Part shown: positions 17,443 through 26,122 of the stretch, one piece after another | Position numbering within the stretch: the first letter of the stretch is position 1 | Layout of the letters: every line of letters starts with the position of its first letter | Origin: a bacterium | GTDB taxonomy: Bacteria > Bacillota > Clostridia > Lachnospirales > Lachnospiraceae | Assembly: GCA_023666335.1 (NCBI GenBank) | Contig: JAMPCE010000017.1 | Coordinates: 1 to 51,066, forward strand | DNA: 51,066 nt | Direction of reading: 5' to 3' | Position numbers and translations under genes: made by a program | The notes under the pieces: model-generated | The model's database searches: none | What the model saw: only the letters and a program-made list of their open reading frames with translations | What the model was told of the DNA's origin: nothing

Positions 17443-18198
17443 ATGATGATGGTAAGCGGTGTAAACGGCATAAGCGCACAACCCGCCGCGGGCGCGAAAG
17501 CGGGAGAGCAGACAGATCCCGCCTGCAGGGATCTGCAACAGCAGATCGAACGTCTGCAACAGGAATTAAAAGAAGTTTCCGCCAATCAGGAAATGCCGAT
17601 GGAAGCGAAAATGAAAAAACGGCAGGAACTGCAACGACAGATCAGCGAATTGCAGATCCAGCTTAGGCAGCGGCAGATGGAACTCAAGCGGGAGGAGCGT
17701 GAAAAAAAGAAAGAGGAAAGTTCTTTTGATGATCTGCTTGGCACAAAACAGCAAAATAATGCAAATGCCGCACAGAATACAGGGCTGTCCACAGACAGCA
17801 TGACTGCCATGATCTCCGCAGATAAAGCTGCCAAACAGGCGGACGTGCAGGGCAGCACGGCGAAAAAGATGGAAGGCAGAGCCAATGTGCTGGAAACGGA
17901 GATTAAACTGGACGGCGCAAGAGGCGGCGACACCGCCGGGAAACAGGCGGAGCTTTCCGATGTAAAAGCGGCGGCGCAGAAAGCGGAAGCCTCTCAGCTT
18001 AGTACTTTGGCAAAAGCGGGCGAAGAGATGCAGGATGCCGCTGAGAACGGAAACTCCTTGCCGAAGACAAATAGTAGTCATAATTCCGAAACAAAGGACG
18101 ATGAGGAAGAAAAACGGGACGGGGAAGCAGCCGCTGCTCCCGACGAAGAAGCGGCAGATACAGAGGGCGCTTATCATCCGATTGATGTGCGGCTTTAA
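17443..18198 (+). CDS. FlxA-like coiled-coil protein
   Basis: 251 residues. It starts MMMVSGVNGISAQP and has a long heptad-rich helix (about residues 27-90, glutamine-glutamate repeats QQQIERLQQELKEV, RQISELQIQLRQRQ) typical of the FlxA-like family, then a low-complexity alanine/lysine tail ending in an acidic stretch (DDEEEKRDGEAAAAPDEE). No signal peptide. FlxA-like proteins take their name from an E. coli gene under flagellar sigma control, but no flagellar gene is nearby and their role in Clostridia is unknown. The start is uncertain: GTG 17434 or one of three consecutive ATGs from 17443; AAAGGA lies at 17425-17430. Convergent with the AraC gene. Confidence 0.7.
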   Translation: MMMVSGVNGISAQPAAGAKAGEQTDPACRDLQQQIERLQQELKEVSANQEMPMEAKMKKRQELQRQISELQIQLRQRQMELKREEREKKKEESSFDDLLGTKQQNNANAAQNTGLSTDSMTAMISADKAAKQADVQGSTAKKMEGRANVLETEIKLDGARGGDTAGKQAELSDVKAAAQKAEASQLSTLAKAGEEMQDAAENGNSLPKTNSSHNSETKDDEEEKRDGEAAAAPDEEAADTEGAYHPIDVRL

Positions 18199-18209
18199 AA
18201 ACTGACCAT

Positions 18210-19022
18210 TTATAAAATGTCATTCATAGGCGAACAACCAAAATACTTCACATAAGCGCGGTAAAATGTGGAATAATCTCCAAAACCACAGCTTTCCGCC
18301 GCATACTGTGCTAAAGCGCCCCGACGGATTCTCTCTTTTGCCGCCGTGAGGCGCTTTATCGTTATGTACTCCCACGGCGCGGCTCCCGTCGCTTGCTTGA
18401 ATATCCTGCTAAACTGCGACGTACTGAGAAAAAATTTTTCTGAAAGCAGGGGGACGGAAAGTTCTTCAAACAAATTTTGATTGACATATGCAACTATTTT
18501 CTCGGAAATATTTTGCGGTTCCCCATACTCGGCAAAACCCCTTTTCAGATACGCGCCGTTTATCAGATCGAGCAGCAGATAGAGATTGATCCGCATTTTC
18601 AGCCCTTTTTCGTAATCGTCGTTCCCCCGGCTCATGTCTTTAAAAATCATTTCAAGGTGCATTTTATCAAGCATATAAAAATTCCCCTTGCCAAGGGGAC
18701 GATCAAAAAATGCTTTCAGAAGCCTGCGCTCCGGATCGATGTCGTCCACCGCCGAAACAGGAAAATTCAAGGCGTAACGCTCATATCTGCTGCTGCTAAG
18801 AATCCGCGTCCTGTGTGATTCGGCAGGACGCATGATCAAAACGCTCCCCGGCTCAAGCGGATATCTTGCGCCCTCTACAAGATATTCCGCATTTCCGGAA
18901 ACAAAATAAAATATCTCGCAGCGTTCATGAACATGCATCGCAAAATCTTCATCTTTCGGCGCTTTGCTGACAGCATATCGTATGTATAAATCTCCCGAAT
19001 CAAATTCCCGCAAAATATCCAT
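18210..19022 (-). CDS. AraC-family regulator with cupin sensor domain
   Basis: 270 residues. An N-terminal cupin (HVHERCEIFYFVSGNAEYLV, EPGSVLIMRP) probably binds a sugar; the C-terminal 100 residues carry two helix-turn-helix units (LSEKFFLSTSQFSRIFKQAT and YAAESCGFGDYSTFYRAYVK) with the usual AraC end. The frame is open ten codons upstream but GAGGAG lies at the right distance before ATG 19022. It is divergent from the isomerase/dehydrogenase pair with 187 bases between, the classic place for a regulator of that pair. The exact inducer is unknown. Confidence 0.9.
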   Translation of the reverse strand: MDILREFDSGDLYIRYAVSKAPKDEDFAMHVHERCEIFYFVSGNAEYLVEGARYPLEPGSVLIMRPAESHRTRILSSSRYERYALNFPVSAVDDIDPERRLLKAFFDRPLGKGNFYMLDKMHLEMIFKDMSRGNDDYEKGLKMRINLYLLLDLINGAYLKRGFAEYGEPQNISEKIVAYVNQNLFEELSVPLLSEKFFLSTSQFSRIFKQATGAAPWEYITIKRLTAAKERIRRGALAQYAAESCGFGDYSTFYRAYVKYFGCSPMNDIL

Positions 19023-19150
19023 AAAAAATTCTCCTCTTATCCTGCCTGCCATTCTCTACCGATCAGCACCATTTATTTCTCGCCCTTGCTATTCACCCTA
19101 TCATACCGCGTTATGCGCGAATTTGCAATATATCATGCTGAAATTAACAA

Positions 19151-19187
19151 TTACAATGCAAATACCATTGCAGTATACTGATTGCAG
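19151..19187. promoter_or_regulatory. Possible AraC operator between divergent genes
   Basis: The gap between the AraC gene and the isomerase gene has closely spaced repeats: TTGCA on both strands (TGCAAATACCATTGCA), a 10-base palindrome CAGTATACTG at 19171-19180, and ATTGCAG twice. They lie 25-60 bases before the isomerase start. Binding by the AraC protein is an inference from position. Confidence 0.35.
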
Positions 19188-19209
19188 AAATTCACTCGGA
19201 GGTATGTCC

Positions 19210-20031
19210 ATGAAATGTAAACTTGCGGCATTTGCCGACGAAGTTGACGAAAATCTCGCCGTACAGATTTCCGCCATGCAGGAAAACGATATCGAATACC
19301 TTGAGATCCGCGGTGTGGATGGAGAAAGCGTTTCCGATTTTTCGGTGAAAAAAGCGCAGGAGATCCGTCAGCGGCTGGATGCCGCCGGTCTGTCAGTATG
19401 GTCTGTCGGTTCGCCGTTTGGAAAAATAGGGATAACGGACGATTTTGCTCCCCACCTTGAGGGATTCAAGCGGCAGATTGAAACGGCACATATTTTAGGC
19501 GCAAAGCGTATGAGAATTTTCAGCTTTTATGTTCCGGGCGAAACCGCCGAACACTATTCGGACGAGGTAATGGCGCGGCTGGAAAAATTTCTTGACGCGG
19601 CAAAGGGCAGCGGAATTCTTTTGTGTCACGAAAATGAAAAGGACATTTACGGCGACATTGCTTCAAGGTGTGCGGAAATACAAAAAAATTTCCCTGCAAT
19701 CAAAGCTGTTTTCGACCCCGCAAATTTCATTCAATGCGGGCAGGACACAAAAGCCGCCTGGGAAATGCTTACCCCATACATTGAATATATGCACATCAAG
19801 GACGCTTTAGCGGATGGCTCTGTCGTTCCTGCCGGAAAAGGCATAGGAAACATACCGTTTTTACTCGAAAATTACACCGGAGAGGTGTTGACGGTAGAGC
19901 CGCATTTATGGCTGTTTCCCGGTTATGAAAAACTGGAACATAACAATGAAAATATACCCAAGGAGTATCCTTACACATCTTCGCGGGAAGCCTTTGACGC
20001 AGCCGTTTCGGCATTAAAAGCATTACTTTGA
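19210..20031 (+). CDS. Sugar phosphate isomerase/epimerase-type TIM-barrel protein
   Basis: 273 residues of the xylose-isomerase-like TIM-barrel family (AP endonuclease family 2 fold): metal and substrate residues can be placed in YLEIRGVDG, the glutamate of LCHENEKDIYG, FDPANFIQCG, YMHIKDA and a closing LTVEPHLW. Members are isomerases, epimerases or keto-sugar dehydratases of the inositol and sugar-acid pathways. ATG 19210 is chosen because GGAGG lies seven bases before it; ATG 19204 is too close to that site. The dehydrogenase gene follows after 13 bases. Together they look like an oxidation/epimerisation module for an unusual sugar or polyol. Confidence 0.85.
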   Translation: MKCKLAAFADEVDENLAVQISAMQENDIEYLEIRGVDGESVSDFSVKKAQEIRQRLDAAGLSVWSVGSPFGKIGITDDFAPHLEGFKRQIETAHILGAKRMRIFSFYVPGETAEHYSDEVMARLEKFLDAAKGSGILLCHENEKDIYGDIASRCAEIQKNFPAIKAVFDPANFIQCGQDTKAAWEMLTPYIEYMHIKDALADGSVVPAGKGIGNIPFLLENYTGEVLTVEPHLWLFPGYEKLEHNNENIPKEYPYTSSREAFDAAVSALKALL

Positions 20032-20044
20032 CAGGAGGTTTTTT

Positions 20045-21163
20045 ATGGAAAAAATTCGTCTCGGAATCATCGGCGTCGGAAATATGGGAAGCGGACATCT
20101 ACAGAATGTCATCGACGGAAAATGCCCCAGGGTCGAGGCTGCGGCTGTTGCTGACATTGACCCGCAAAAGCTTGAAAACGCGCGGCAAAAGCTGCCCTCT
20201 TTGGCGTGCTTTGACGATGCGGAAAAAATGCTCGACAGCGGCCTTATTGACGCCGCGCTCATCGCCGTGCCGCATTACGACCATCCTGCGTACGCGTTGG
20301 AATGTTTCAAGCGGGGGATCCATGTCCTGATCGAAAAGCCTGCGGGCGTATACGCGGGACAGGTTCGTCGAATGAACGAAGCTGCCGAAAAAGCAGGCGT
20401 AACATTCGGGATCATGTTCAATCAGCGGACAGATCCGATCTATAAAAAAGCTCGCGAAATCGTGCAGAGCGGCGCGCTGGGCGTGCCGAAAAGACTTGTG
20501 TGGATCGTCACAAACTGGTATCGCACGCAGGCATATTACGACTCGGGAAGCTGGCGCGCCACATGGAATGGCGAAGGCGGCGGCGTTCTCTTAAATCAGG
20601 CGCCGCACAACCTTGACTTATGGCAATGGATATTCGGTATGCCAAAAAGGATACGGGCGTTCTGTGCCACGGGAAAATATCACAATATTGACGTTGAGGA
20701 CGATGTTACGATCTACGGAGAGTACGAAAACGGCGCAACCGCAGCCTTTATTTCTACTACGGGAGAAGCCCCCGGCACGAACCGCCTTGAAATTTCGGGC
20801 GATCTGGGGAAGCTTGTTCTTGAAAACGGCAAGTTGAAATGGTGGAAACTGAAAGTTCCCGAGCGGGAATTCTGCTTCACGTCAAAGGAGGGATTTTTGT
20901 GTCCCGAAACGGAGTATGAGGAATATTCCGCGGAAGCCCCCGACGGGCATTCCACCGTTCTGGAAGCCTTTGCCGAAGCCATTTTAGACGGTACGGAACT
21001 GATTGCGGAGGGCTGGGAAGGACTGAACTCCCTGTCCATCTCAAATGCCGCGTATTTATCCGCGTGGACGGATGATTGGGCTGAGATTCCCACCGACGAA
21101 AAGCTGTTTGAGAAATACCTTGCGGAACTTTGTAAAAAGGAACAGACCAAAAAAAGCGGGTAG
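20045..21163 (+). CDS. Gfo/Idh/MocA-family NAD(P)-dependent dehydrogenase
   Basis: 372 residues. N-terminal Rossmann fold with RLGIIGVGNMGSGHL and AAVADIDPQKL, then the family motif EKPAG (VLIEKPAGVYAG, residues about 95-106) with the catalytic lysine, and a C-terminal alpha/beta domain in which LNQAPHNLDLWQWIFG holds the conserved histidine. Such enzymes oxidise or reduce a sugar hydroxyl with NAD(P). GGAGG precedes the ATG by six bases and overlaps no other gene. The TAG stop lies inside the hairpin shared with the convergent alpha-xylosidase gene. Substrate unknown. Confidence 0.93.
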   Translation: MEKIRLGIIGVGNMGSGHLQNVIDGKCPRVEAAAVADIDPQKLENARQKLPSLACFDDAEKMLDSGLIDAALIAVPHYDHPAYALECFKRGIHVLIEKPAGVYAGQVRRMNEAAEKAGVTFGIMFNQRTDPIYKKAREIVQSGALGVPKRLVWIVTNWYRTQAYYDSGSWRATWNGEGGGVLLNQAPHNLDLWQWIFGMPKRIRAFCATGKYHNIDVEDDVTIYGEYENGATAAFISTTGEAPGTNRLEISGDLGKLVLENGKLKWWKLKVPEREFCFTSKEGFLCPETEYEEYSAEAPDGHSTVLEAFAEAILDGTELIAEGWEGLNSLSISNAAYLSAWTDDWAEIPTDEKLFEKYLAELCKKEQTKKSG

Positions 21164-21180
21164 AACTTACTCTACCCGCT
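21149..21180 (-). terminator. Intrinsic terminator after the alpha-xylosidase gene
   Basis: On the minus strand a 10-base-pair stem (AGCGGGTAGA with TCTACCCGCT, six-base loop) is followed by seven T. The stem carries the last codons and stops of both convergent genes (TAG at 21161-21163 on plus, TAA at 21169-21167 on minus), so coding and termination share the same bases. Confidence 0.8.
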
Positions 21181-23482
21181 TCACTTCCACCTCACCCTGT
21201 ATCTGCGTCACATCCTGCATTCCGTGCACTACAAGAAGCGGCTTTTTCTCCGGATGATCCGTCTCAAAGAAAACCGTATCCCCTTTGCGGGAAGCCTTTG
21301 CGCGCATCACAGTCTTTCCGTCCAGATCGGGGATCTCGCAGACCGCTTCCCTGCCATCCGAAAGCGCATACAGATGCAGTTTCAGCCCCTCCGTGTAATC
21401 GTAATCCGGCAGGGTCTCATTGCCGCCCCACGCAAAGAGGGTGTTATCCCGCACAAAAACGGGCAGGGAGAAATAATCGTAGGTCTCGCGGTACCACCGC
21501 CCGCCCTCGCGTTCCTCACCGCTGAGTAAATGCGTCCACGTTCCGTCCGGCAGATAATACTCGCCCACGCCCGCCTCGTTGAAGATCGGCGCCACAAAGA
21601 GCGAATCGCCCATCATATACTGCATATCCAGATCTTTCATGCCAGGTTCTTCGGGAAATTCCAGGATCATCGGCCGCATCATGGGAATGCCTGTCTCGTG
21701 GGAAAGCGCCGCCTGTCTGTACAGGTAAGGCATCAGCCGGCATTTCACATGCACGAAATAGCGTACTACATCGCACGCTTCTTCGTCGAACAGCCACGGC
21801 ACGCGGTAGCTCTGGGAGCCGTGCAGTCTGCTGTGCGAAGAGAAGATCCCGAACTGCACCCATCTCTTGTAGATATCCGGAGGAGCTGTCTTCTCAAAGC
21901 CGGAGATATCATGGCTCCAGAAAGAAAAGCCGCTCATGGCAAAACTCAAGCCCCCGCGCAGCGTCTCCGCCATAGAGGGATAGGATGCGGAGCAGTCGCC
22001 GCCCCAGTGTACCGGAAACTGCTGACAGCCTGCTGTCGCGCTTCTGGCAAAGACCACAGCTTCGTTTTCGCCCTTGACCTCCTTTAACATCTCAAAGACC
22101 GCCTGATTATAGAGGTAGGAATAATAATTGTGCATACTCAAAGGATCCGCCCCGTTATGATACTGCACATCAATGGGGATCCGCTCACCAAAATCGGTCT
22201 TGAAGCAGTCCACGCCCATGTCGAGCAGCGTCTTTAACTTCGCCAGATACCATGCTTTCGCGTCGGGATTGGTGAAATCCACCAGCGCAATACCCGGATT
22301 CCAGAAATCGATCTGCTTCGCGCCCCTGCCGTCCGCGCGCATCAGGAAATAGCCTTTTTCCATGCCCTCCTTGAAGAAAGGCGTTCCCTGCGCGATATAA
22401 GGATTCAGCCAGACGCAGATCTTTAAGCCTTTCTCTTTCTTATAGCGGGTCAGCATTTCTTTCACATCGGCAAAGGTCTCGTCGTCCCATTCGAAATCGC
22501 ACCAATGCAGCGCTTTCATCCAATAACTGTCGAAATGGAACACCCGCAGCGGGATCTCGCGCTCCGCCATGCCGTCGATAAAGGAGCTGGTGGTCGCCTC
22601 ATCGTATTTTGTCGTAAAGGAAGTCGTCAGCCACAGACCGAAACTCCATGCAGGCGGGAGCGCCGGTTTTCCTGTCATATCCGTGTAGCGGACAAGCACT
22701 TCTTTCGGGCTCGGTCCATAAATAAAGTGGTAGCGCAGCTCTTCGCCGGGCACGGAAAAGCCCACATACTCCACTTTCTCGCTCGCCACCTCGAAAGAAA
22801 CAGGCGTCGCATGATCCACGAAAATGCCGTAGCCCTCGCTTGTCATATAGAAAGGTACGCATTTGTAAGATACCTGCGAGGATGTGCCGCCGTCCTCATT
22901 CCACATCTCCACGACCTGTCCGTTTTTCGCAAAAGCGGTGAACTGTTCACCCAGCCCGTAAACGCGCTCGCCCGCTTTCAGGGAAAGCTCCGTCACCATA
23001 TAGGGCTCATGCCGTTCGCTCAAATAATTTTCCTGTGGGAACATGGTGCTGGGCTGCTTATCCCAACGGATGTAACCCAGATTGCGGAAGCCGCACTCCG
23101 TCACGACCTTTCCGTCCGCCTCAAAGCGGTAAGTCCCCTCCAGTCTGTTGAAACGCACCGTCACCGCGCCGCTTGTCATCACCGCTTCCTCGTCCGTGAT
23201 CTCCACGGTAAACGGCGTTTGTTGACCGGTTAAGTCAAATCTCGCCTCCCTGTCTTCATATGCCTCGTAATGCCTTGCTTTCACGAGAATGTTATTCTCC
23301 GCAAAAGCGATGAAGTCAATGGTGATGGTCGTGATATTTTGCGCGTCGCCCCGGTTCAGGATCTTTCTCTCCGGTGCCACGATCCGCATTCCCTGTTCGG
23401 TGCGGTCCGCGTAAAAGCCCTGCGATGCGTAGGACGGTACGATCCGCTCGCTGCGTACCCAATACCCCTCCGTAAATTTCAT
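21167..23482 (-). CDS. yicI: GH31 alpha-xylosidase
   Basis: 771 residues, the length of YicI. An N-terminal beta-sandwich is followed by the GH31 barrel: FHFDSYWM, the catalytic nucleophile D430 in CFKTDFGERIP, the acid/base D496 in HWGGDCSAS, and SGFSFWSHDISGFE. KTDFGE, rather than WTDMNEP, is typical of alpha-xylosidases within GH31. The enzyme releases xylose from the non-reducing end of alpha-xylosides such as isoprimeverose from xyloglucan. There is no signal peptide, so it acts in the cytoplasm on imported oligosaccharides. GGGAGG lies before the ATG. It follows the transporter genes and is terminated by a shared hairpin. Confidence 0.92.
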   Translation of the reverse strand: MKFTEGYWVRSERIVPSYASQGFYADRTEQGMRIVAPERKILNRGDAQNITTITIDFIAFAENNILVKARHYEAYEDREARFDLTGQQTPFTVEITDEEAVMTSGAVTVRFNRLEGTYRFEADGKVVTECGFRNLGYIRWDKQPSTMFPQENYLSERHEPYMVTELSLKAGERVYGLGEQFTAFAKNGQVVEMWNEDGGTSSQVSYKCVPFYMTSEGYGIFVDHATPVSFEVASEKVEYVGFSVPGEELRYHFIYGPSPKEVLVRYTDMTGKPALPPAWSFGLWLTTSFTTKYDEATTSSFIDGMAEREIPLRVFHFDSYWMKALHWCDFEWDDETFADVKEMLTRYKKEKGLKICVWLNPYIAQGTPFFKEGMEKGYFLMRADGRGAKQIDFWNPGIALVDFTNPDAKAWYLAKLKTLLDMGVDCFKTDFGERIPIDVQYHNGADPLSMHNYYSYLYNQAVFEMLKEVKGENEAVVFARSATAGCQQFPVHWGGDCSASYPSMAETLRGGLSFAMSGFSFWSHDISGFEKTAPPDIYKRWVQFGIFSSHSRLHGSQSYRVPWLFDEEACDVVRYFVHVKCRLMPYLYRQAALSHETGIPMMRPMILEFPEEPGMKDLDMQYMMGDSLFVAPIFNEAGVGEYYLPDGTWTHLLSGEEREGGRWYRETYDYFSLPVFVRDNTLFAWGGNETLPDYDYTEGLKLHLYALSDGREAVCEIPDLDGKTVMRAKASRKGDTVFFETDHPEKKPLLVVHGMQDVTQIQGEVEVKRVE

Positions 23483-23497
23483 GCCTTACCTCCCTCT

Positions 23498-23545
23498 GTC
23501 GCAGACTCGGCAGTCTGCGACCAAAGAATTGCTTCGCAATTCTTT
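23498..23545. repeat. Two adjacent perfect hairpins before yicI
   Basis: GTCGCAGACT-CGGC-AGTCTGCGAC (23498-23521) has a ten-base stem and AAAGAATTGC-TTC-GCAATTCTTT (23523-23545) another of ten, one base apart. They lie in the yicI leader, 15 bases before its start. GTCGCAGACTC occurs again at 23590-23600. They could slow translation or protect the transcript. Confidence 0.6.
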
Positions 23546-23607
23546 CTGAAATATTTTACTGTTTTCGCTTCTGAGAACATGCTATACACGTCGCAGACTC
23601 AGCTATC

Positions 23608-23636
23608 ATTATAACTCTAAAAACAATGTGGCGCAA
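23608..23636 (-). promoter_or_regulatory. Possible yicI promoter
   Basis: Minus strand TTGCGC, 17-base spacer, TATAAT, 125 bases before the yicI ATG. The -10 is perfect. The -35 lies within the terminator stem at 23626-23653, so termination and a new start overlap. Confidence 0.5.
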
Positions 23637-23653
23637 CAAGCGCTGCGCCACAT
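23616..23653 (-). terminator. Probable terminator after the solute-binding protein gene
   Basis: ATGTGGCGCA and TGCGCCACAT form a ten-base-pair stem around an eight-base loop; on the minus strand TGTTTTT follows. It would separate the transporter transcript from yicI, in part or fully. Confidence 0.6.
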
Positions 23654-23681
23654 ATTTTGTCGCTTTTTATATCACTCATGC

Positions 23682-23775
23682 GGAGAATACCGTTCTATGG
23701 TATTCTCCAGTGCGAAACTTAGAAATTCTTTGCGAAACAGCCTTTGCTGTGAGCATTAGAATTTCTTTTCGCACA
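23682..23775. repeat. Two strong hairpins just past the solute-binding protein gene
   Basis: The first, 23682-23708, is GGAGAATACC-7 bases-GGTATTCTCC. The second, 23711-23775, is a long structure: GTGCGAAA and AGAAATTCT pair with AGAATTTCT and TTTCGCAC, with a nested ACAGC-CTTT-GCTGT. It ends one base before the stop codon of the binding-protein gene. Such hairpins behind binding-protein genes are known to protect that part of the message; this is by analogy. Confidence 0.6.
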
Positions 23776-23776
23776 G

Positions 23777-25153
23777 TTATTGCGCGCCGTCGATCGCTGC
23801 CCACTGTTCCTCGATCTGTGCACATGCGTCATCCTTGCTCAGATTGCCGCCGATATAAGACTGCATGATTTCACCGAAAGTCTGATGCCAGCTGTCGGTA
23901 GAGTAGCAGATCGCCAGATCAGCCGCGCCTTTTTCTGCAGACAGTGCGTCGCCCTGCTTGATGACTTCAAAGGTGCTCTCCTGATCGGATAAGATGGGCG
24001 GAACCACGCCTGCCACATCCGTGAACCAGGACTTGCCGTAATCGGAAGTATACCACCAGTTTACGAAATCAAGCGTCGGCTGCAATACTGCGGAATCCTT
24101 GGAGATACGAAGCGCCTGATCGGAACCGCCGATGACCTGACACTGGGACGCATCTTCCGATACCGGATAGCCGTTGAAGCCGATCTGCAGACTGGGATCG
24201 ATCTCAAGCAGACCTTCCTCTACCCATGCGCCCTGCCCGCACATCATAGCCGCCTTGCCGGTGCCTACTGCGGAAAGTTCGCCGTCCTGCGCCGTCTCCA
24301 GAGGCTTGTCATCGCCGTACTTGACTGCCAGGTCGATGAAACCGAAGAAGTTATCATAAAGCTCGGGATAATCGGAAACATTTGCTTCGCCTCTCTCGAA
24401 TCTCGCTACCAGCTCTGCGGTAGAAATGCCTGCATTGGCTGCTGCCGCATCCACAAAGTGCTGTCCTACATGCTTGAATACCCACCACTCACTGAAACCG
24501 GTGGTAAAAGGCTTATAGCCTGCTGCCGCGATCTTCTCGCAGGCTGCTTCCATCTCGCTGAGGGTCGCAGGAAACTCGGTGATACCGCACTCGTCAAAAA
24601 TTCCCTTGTTGTAAACGATACCGAAATAGTTACCTTTGATCGCGATACCGTACAGACCGGAGCCTTCCTCTGCGGAAGCCATCACGCTCGCCACAGCGGG
24701 CTGAATGGTGGATTCCAGCGGTTGACCGGACAAGTCAAACGAATACTCTTTGTAGACGTCGATCTCCTTACCGGAAGTGGAAGCAAAGATATCAGGCACT
24801 TCGCCGGAATTTAACTTCGCTTTCAGCATGGTCGGATAATCGTTCTGCGTCGTCTCGTAGTTGATGGTTACGTTGGGCGCTACTTCCTTGTAAGCGTCGA
24901 TCAGCTCATTCATCGCATCCGCATACTCCGGAGACGAGATGAACATGTAGATTTCCGCTTCCTCGTCGGAACTTGCCGCAGGCGCGCTCTCCTCTGCTGC
25001 CGGAGTCTCATCCGCCGCAGGCGTCTCGTCTGCCACAGATGCGCTCTCCTCCGCTGCCGGAGCGGCTTCCTGTGCGCTGTCACCGCCGCAGCCTGCCAGC
25101 ATCGTGGTCAGCATAGCGGTGCACAACAATACACTGATTACTTTCTTTTTCAT
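23777..25153 (-). CDS. Carbohydrate ABC transporter solute-binding lipoprotein (family 1)
   Basis: 458 residues with a lipoprotein signal peptide (MKKKVISVLLCTAMLTTML, lipobox LAGC), an alanine/glutamate-rich linker with repeated ADETPAA units, and a two-lobed family 1 binding fold (EIYMFISSPEYADAM, VPDIFASTSG, KPFTTGFSEWW, GKAAMMCGQGAWV, a C-terminal INWW-like segment FVNWWYTSDYGKSWF). It binds an oligosaccharide at the outer membrane face and delivers it to the two permeases. Unusually it is encoded after the permeases, 129 bases downstream, with its own operator-like palindrome. No ATP-binding subunit is encoded here, so it probably shares an MsmX-type ATPase encoded elsewhere. Confidence 0.93.
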   Translation of the reverse strand: MKKKVISVLLCTAMLTTMLAGCGGDSAQEAAPAAEESASVADETPAADETPAAEESAPAASSDEEAEIYMFISSPEYADAMNELIDAYKEVAPNVTINYETTQNDYPTMLKAKLNSGEVPDIFASTSGKEIDVYKEYSFDLSGQPLESTIQPAVASVMASAEEGSGLYGIAIKGNYFGIVYNKGIFDECGITEFPATLSEMEAACEKIAAAGYKPFTTGFSEWWVFKHVGQHFVDAAAANAGISTAELVARFERGEANVSDYPELYDNFFGFIDLAVKYGDDKPLETAQDGELSAVGTGKAAMMCGQGAWVEEGLLEIDPSLQIGFNGYPVSEDASQCQVIGGSDQALRISKDSAVLQPTLDFVNWWYTSDYGKSWFTDVAGVVPPILSDQESTFEVIKQGDALSAEKGAADLAICYSTDSWHQTFGEIMQSYIGGNLSKDDACAQIEEQWAAIDGAQ

Positions 25154-25208
25154 GTAATCCTCCTTCTCCCATGTTTTTGTTTATGGTATGGGCGCCATTT
25201 TGTTCCTT

Positions 25209-25254
25209 GCGGCTATTGAGTCATCAGCCGCTGTATCATTAAGGAAACGTTTCC
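25209..25254 (-). promoter_or_regulatory. Operator-like palindrome and hairpin before the solute-binding gene
   Basis: GGAAACGTTTCC at 25243-25254 is a perfect 12-base palindrome with the AACGTT centre of LacI-family and CcpA (cre) operators. On the minus strand it sits between TTGAGC and TAATGA, a possible weak promoter. GCGGCT and AGCCGC (25209-25231) form a six-base stem below it. Catabolite control of the binding-protein gene is a reasonable inference; the match to the cre consensus is only partial. Confidence 0.5.
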
Positions 25255-25282
25255 GTTTCGCTCAATAATCTTTTTGCTTTTC

Positions 25283-26122
25283 TTATCCCTTTACCGCGCC
25301 TGCCACAACGCCTTCTACGATATATTTCTGCAACAGGATAAATACGATGATCGAGGGTACGATCGCCAGCACCATAGCCGTCAGAGCGTAATTCCATTTG
25401 GTGTTCATCTGCCCGACAAAGAGGTATGCCGCCAGCACCAGCGTTTTTGTCTCGTTCCTGCTGTTAACCATCAAAAGCGGCAGCAGAAAGTCGTTCCAGA
25501 TCCACATCACATCCAGCACGATCACGGTCACGATCACCGATTTTAAGAGCGGGAAGATGATCGAGATAAACGTGCGGAACGTAGAAGCGCCGTCTATGGT
25601 CGCGCTCTCGTCCAGCTCCCTTGGAATCGTCTTCATAAAATTATAGATGATGAAGGTCGCCATCGGAATGCCGAACCCCCAATACTGAACGCCCAGACCG
25701 ACCTTGCTGCCGGAAAGATGCAGTACGTTCATGGATTTTAACAGCGTAATCATGATCGCCTGAAACGGAATCAGCATCGGCGTGATGATCAGCGTGTGCG
25801 CGATCTTGACATAAACGCCGTCCCTCCTCTCCAGAATAAATGCCGCCATAGAGGAAAATGCCACAATGCCGATGATACCGATCGCGGTGATGATCACATT
25901 GTTGCGAAACAGGAGCGCGTACTTCATCTTTTTTATGACATAAGTATAATTCTCCAGATTCGGGCTCTTCGGGAGCGCCAGCACGTCAGCGATGACCTCA
26001 CCGAACGGCTTAAAGGAGTTCATCACCATCAAAAATACCGGATAGATATAAAAGCCCGCTACGACCAAAAGGCAGACGATCATCGTCCATTTTCGGATGT
26101 TTCTTTTCGTTTCGCGACGCAT
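25283..26122 (-). CDS. Carbohydrate ABC transporter permease (MalG type)
   Basis: 279 residues with six membrane helices. The MalG-type EAA loop is visible as PRELDESATIDGASTFRTFI with the conserved glycine a few residues later, and the N-terminus MRRETKRNIRKW is cytoplasmic. It forms the membrane channel with the MalF-type partner for binding-protein-dependent sugar import. Its ATG shares one base with the stop TAA of the partner gene, so translation is coupled. The next gene downstream is the binding protein. Confidence 0.93.
   Translation of the reverse strand: MRRETKRNIRKWTMIVCLLVVAGFYIYPVFLMVMNSFKPFGEVIADVLALPKSPNLENYTYVIKKMKYALLFRNNVIITAIGIIGIVAFSSMAAFILERRDGVYVKIAHTLIITPMLIPFQAIMITLLKSMNVLHLSGSKVGLGVQYWGFGIPMATFIIYNFMKTIPRELDESATIDGASTFRTFISIIFPLLKSVIVTVIVLDVMWIWNDFLLPLLMVNSRNETKTLVLAAYLFVGQMNTKWNYALTAMVLAIVPSIIVFILLQKYIVEGVVAGAVKG

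Noticed and set aside
18964..19209. Long N-terminal extension of the TIM-barrel gene
   Set aside because: It runs through the divergent AraC gene start and the regulatory gap and has no family match; GGAGG is before 19210.
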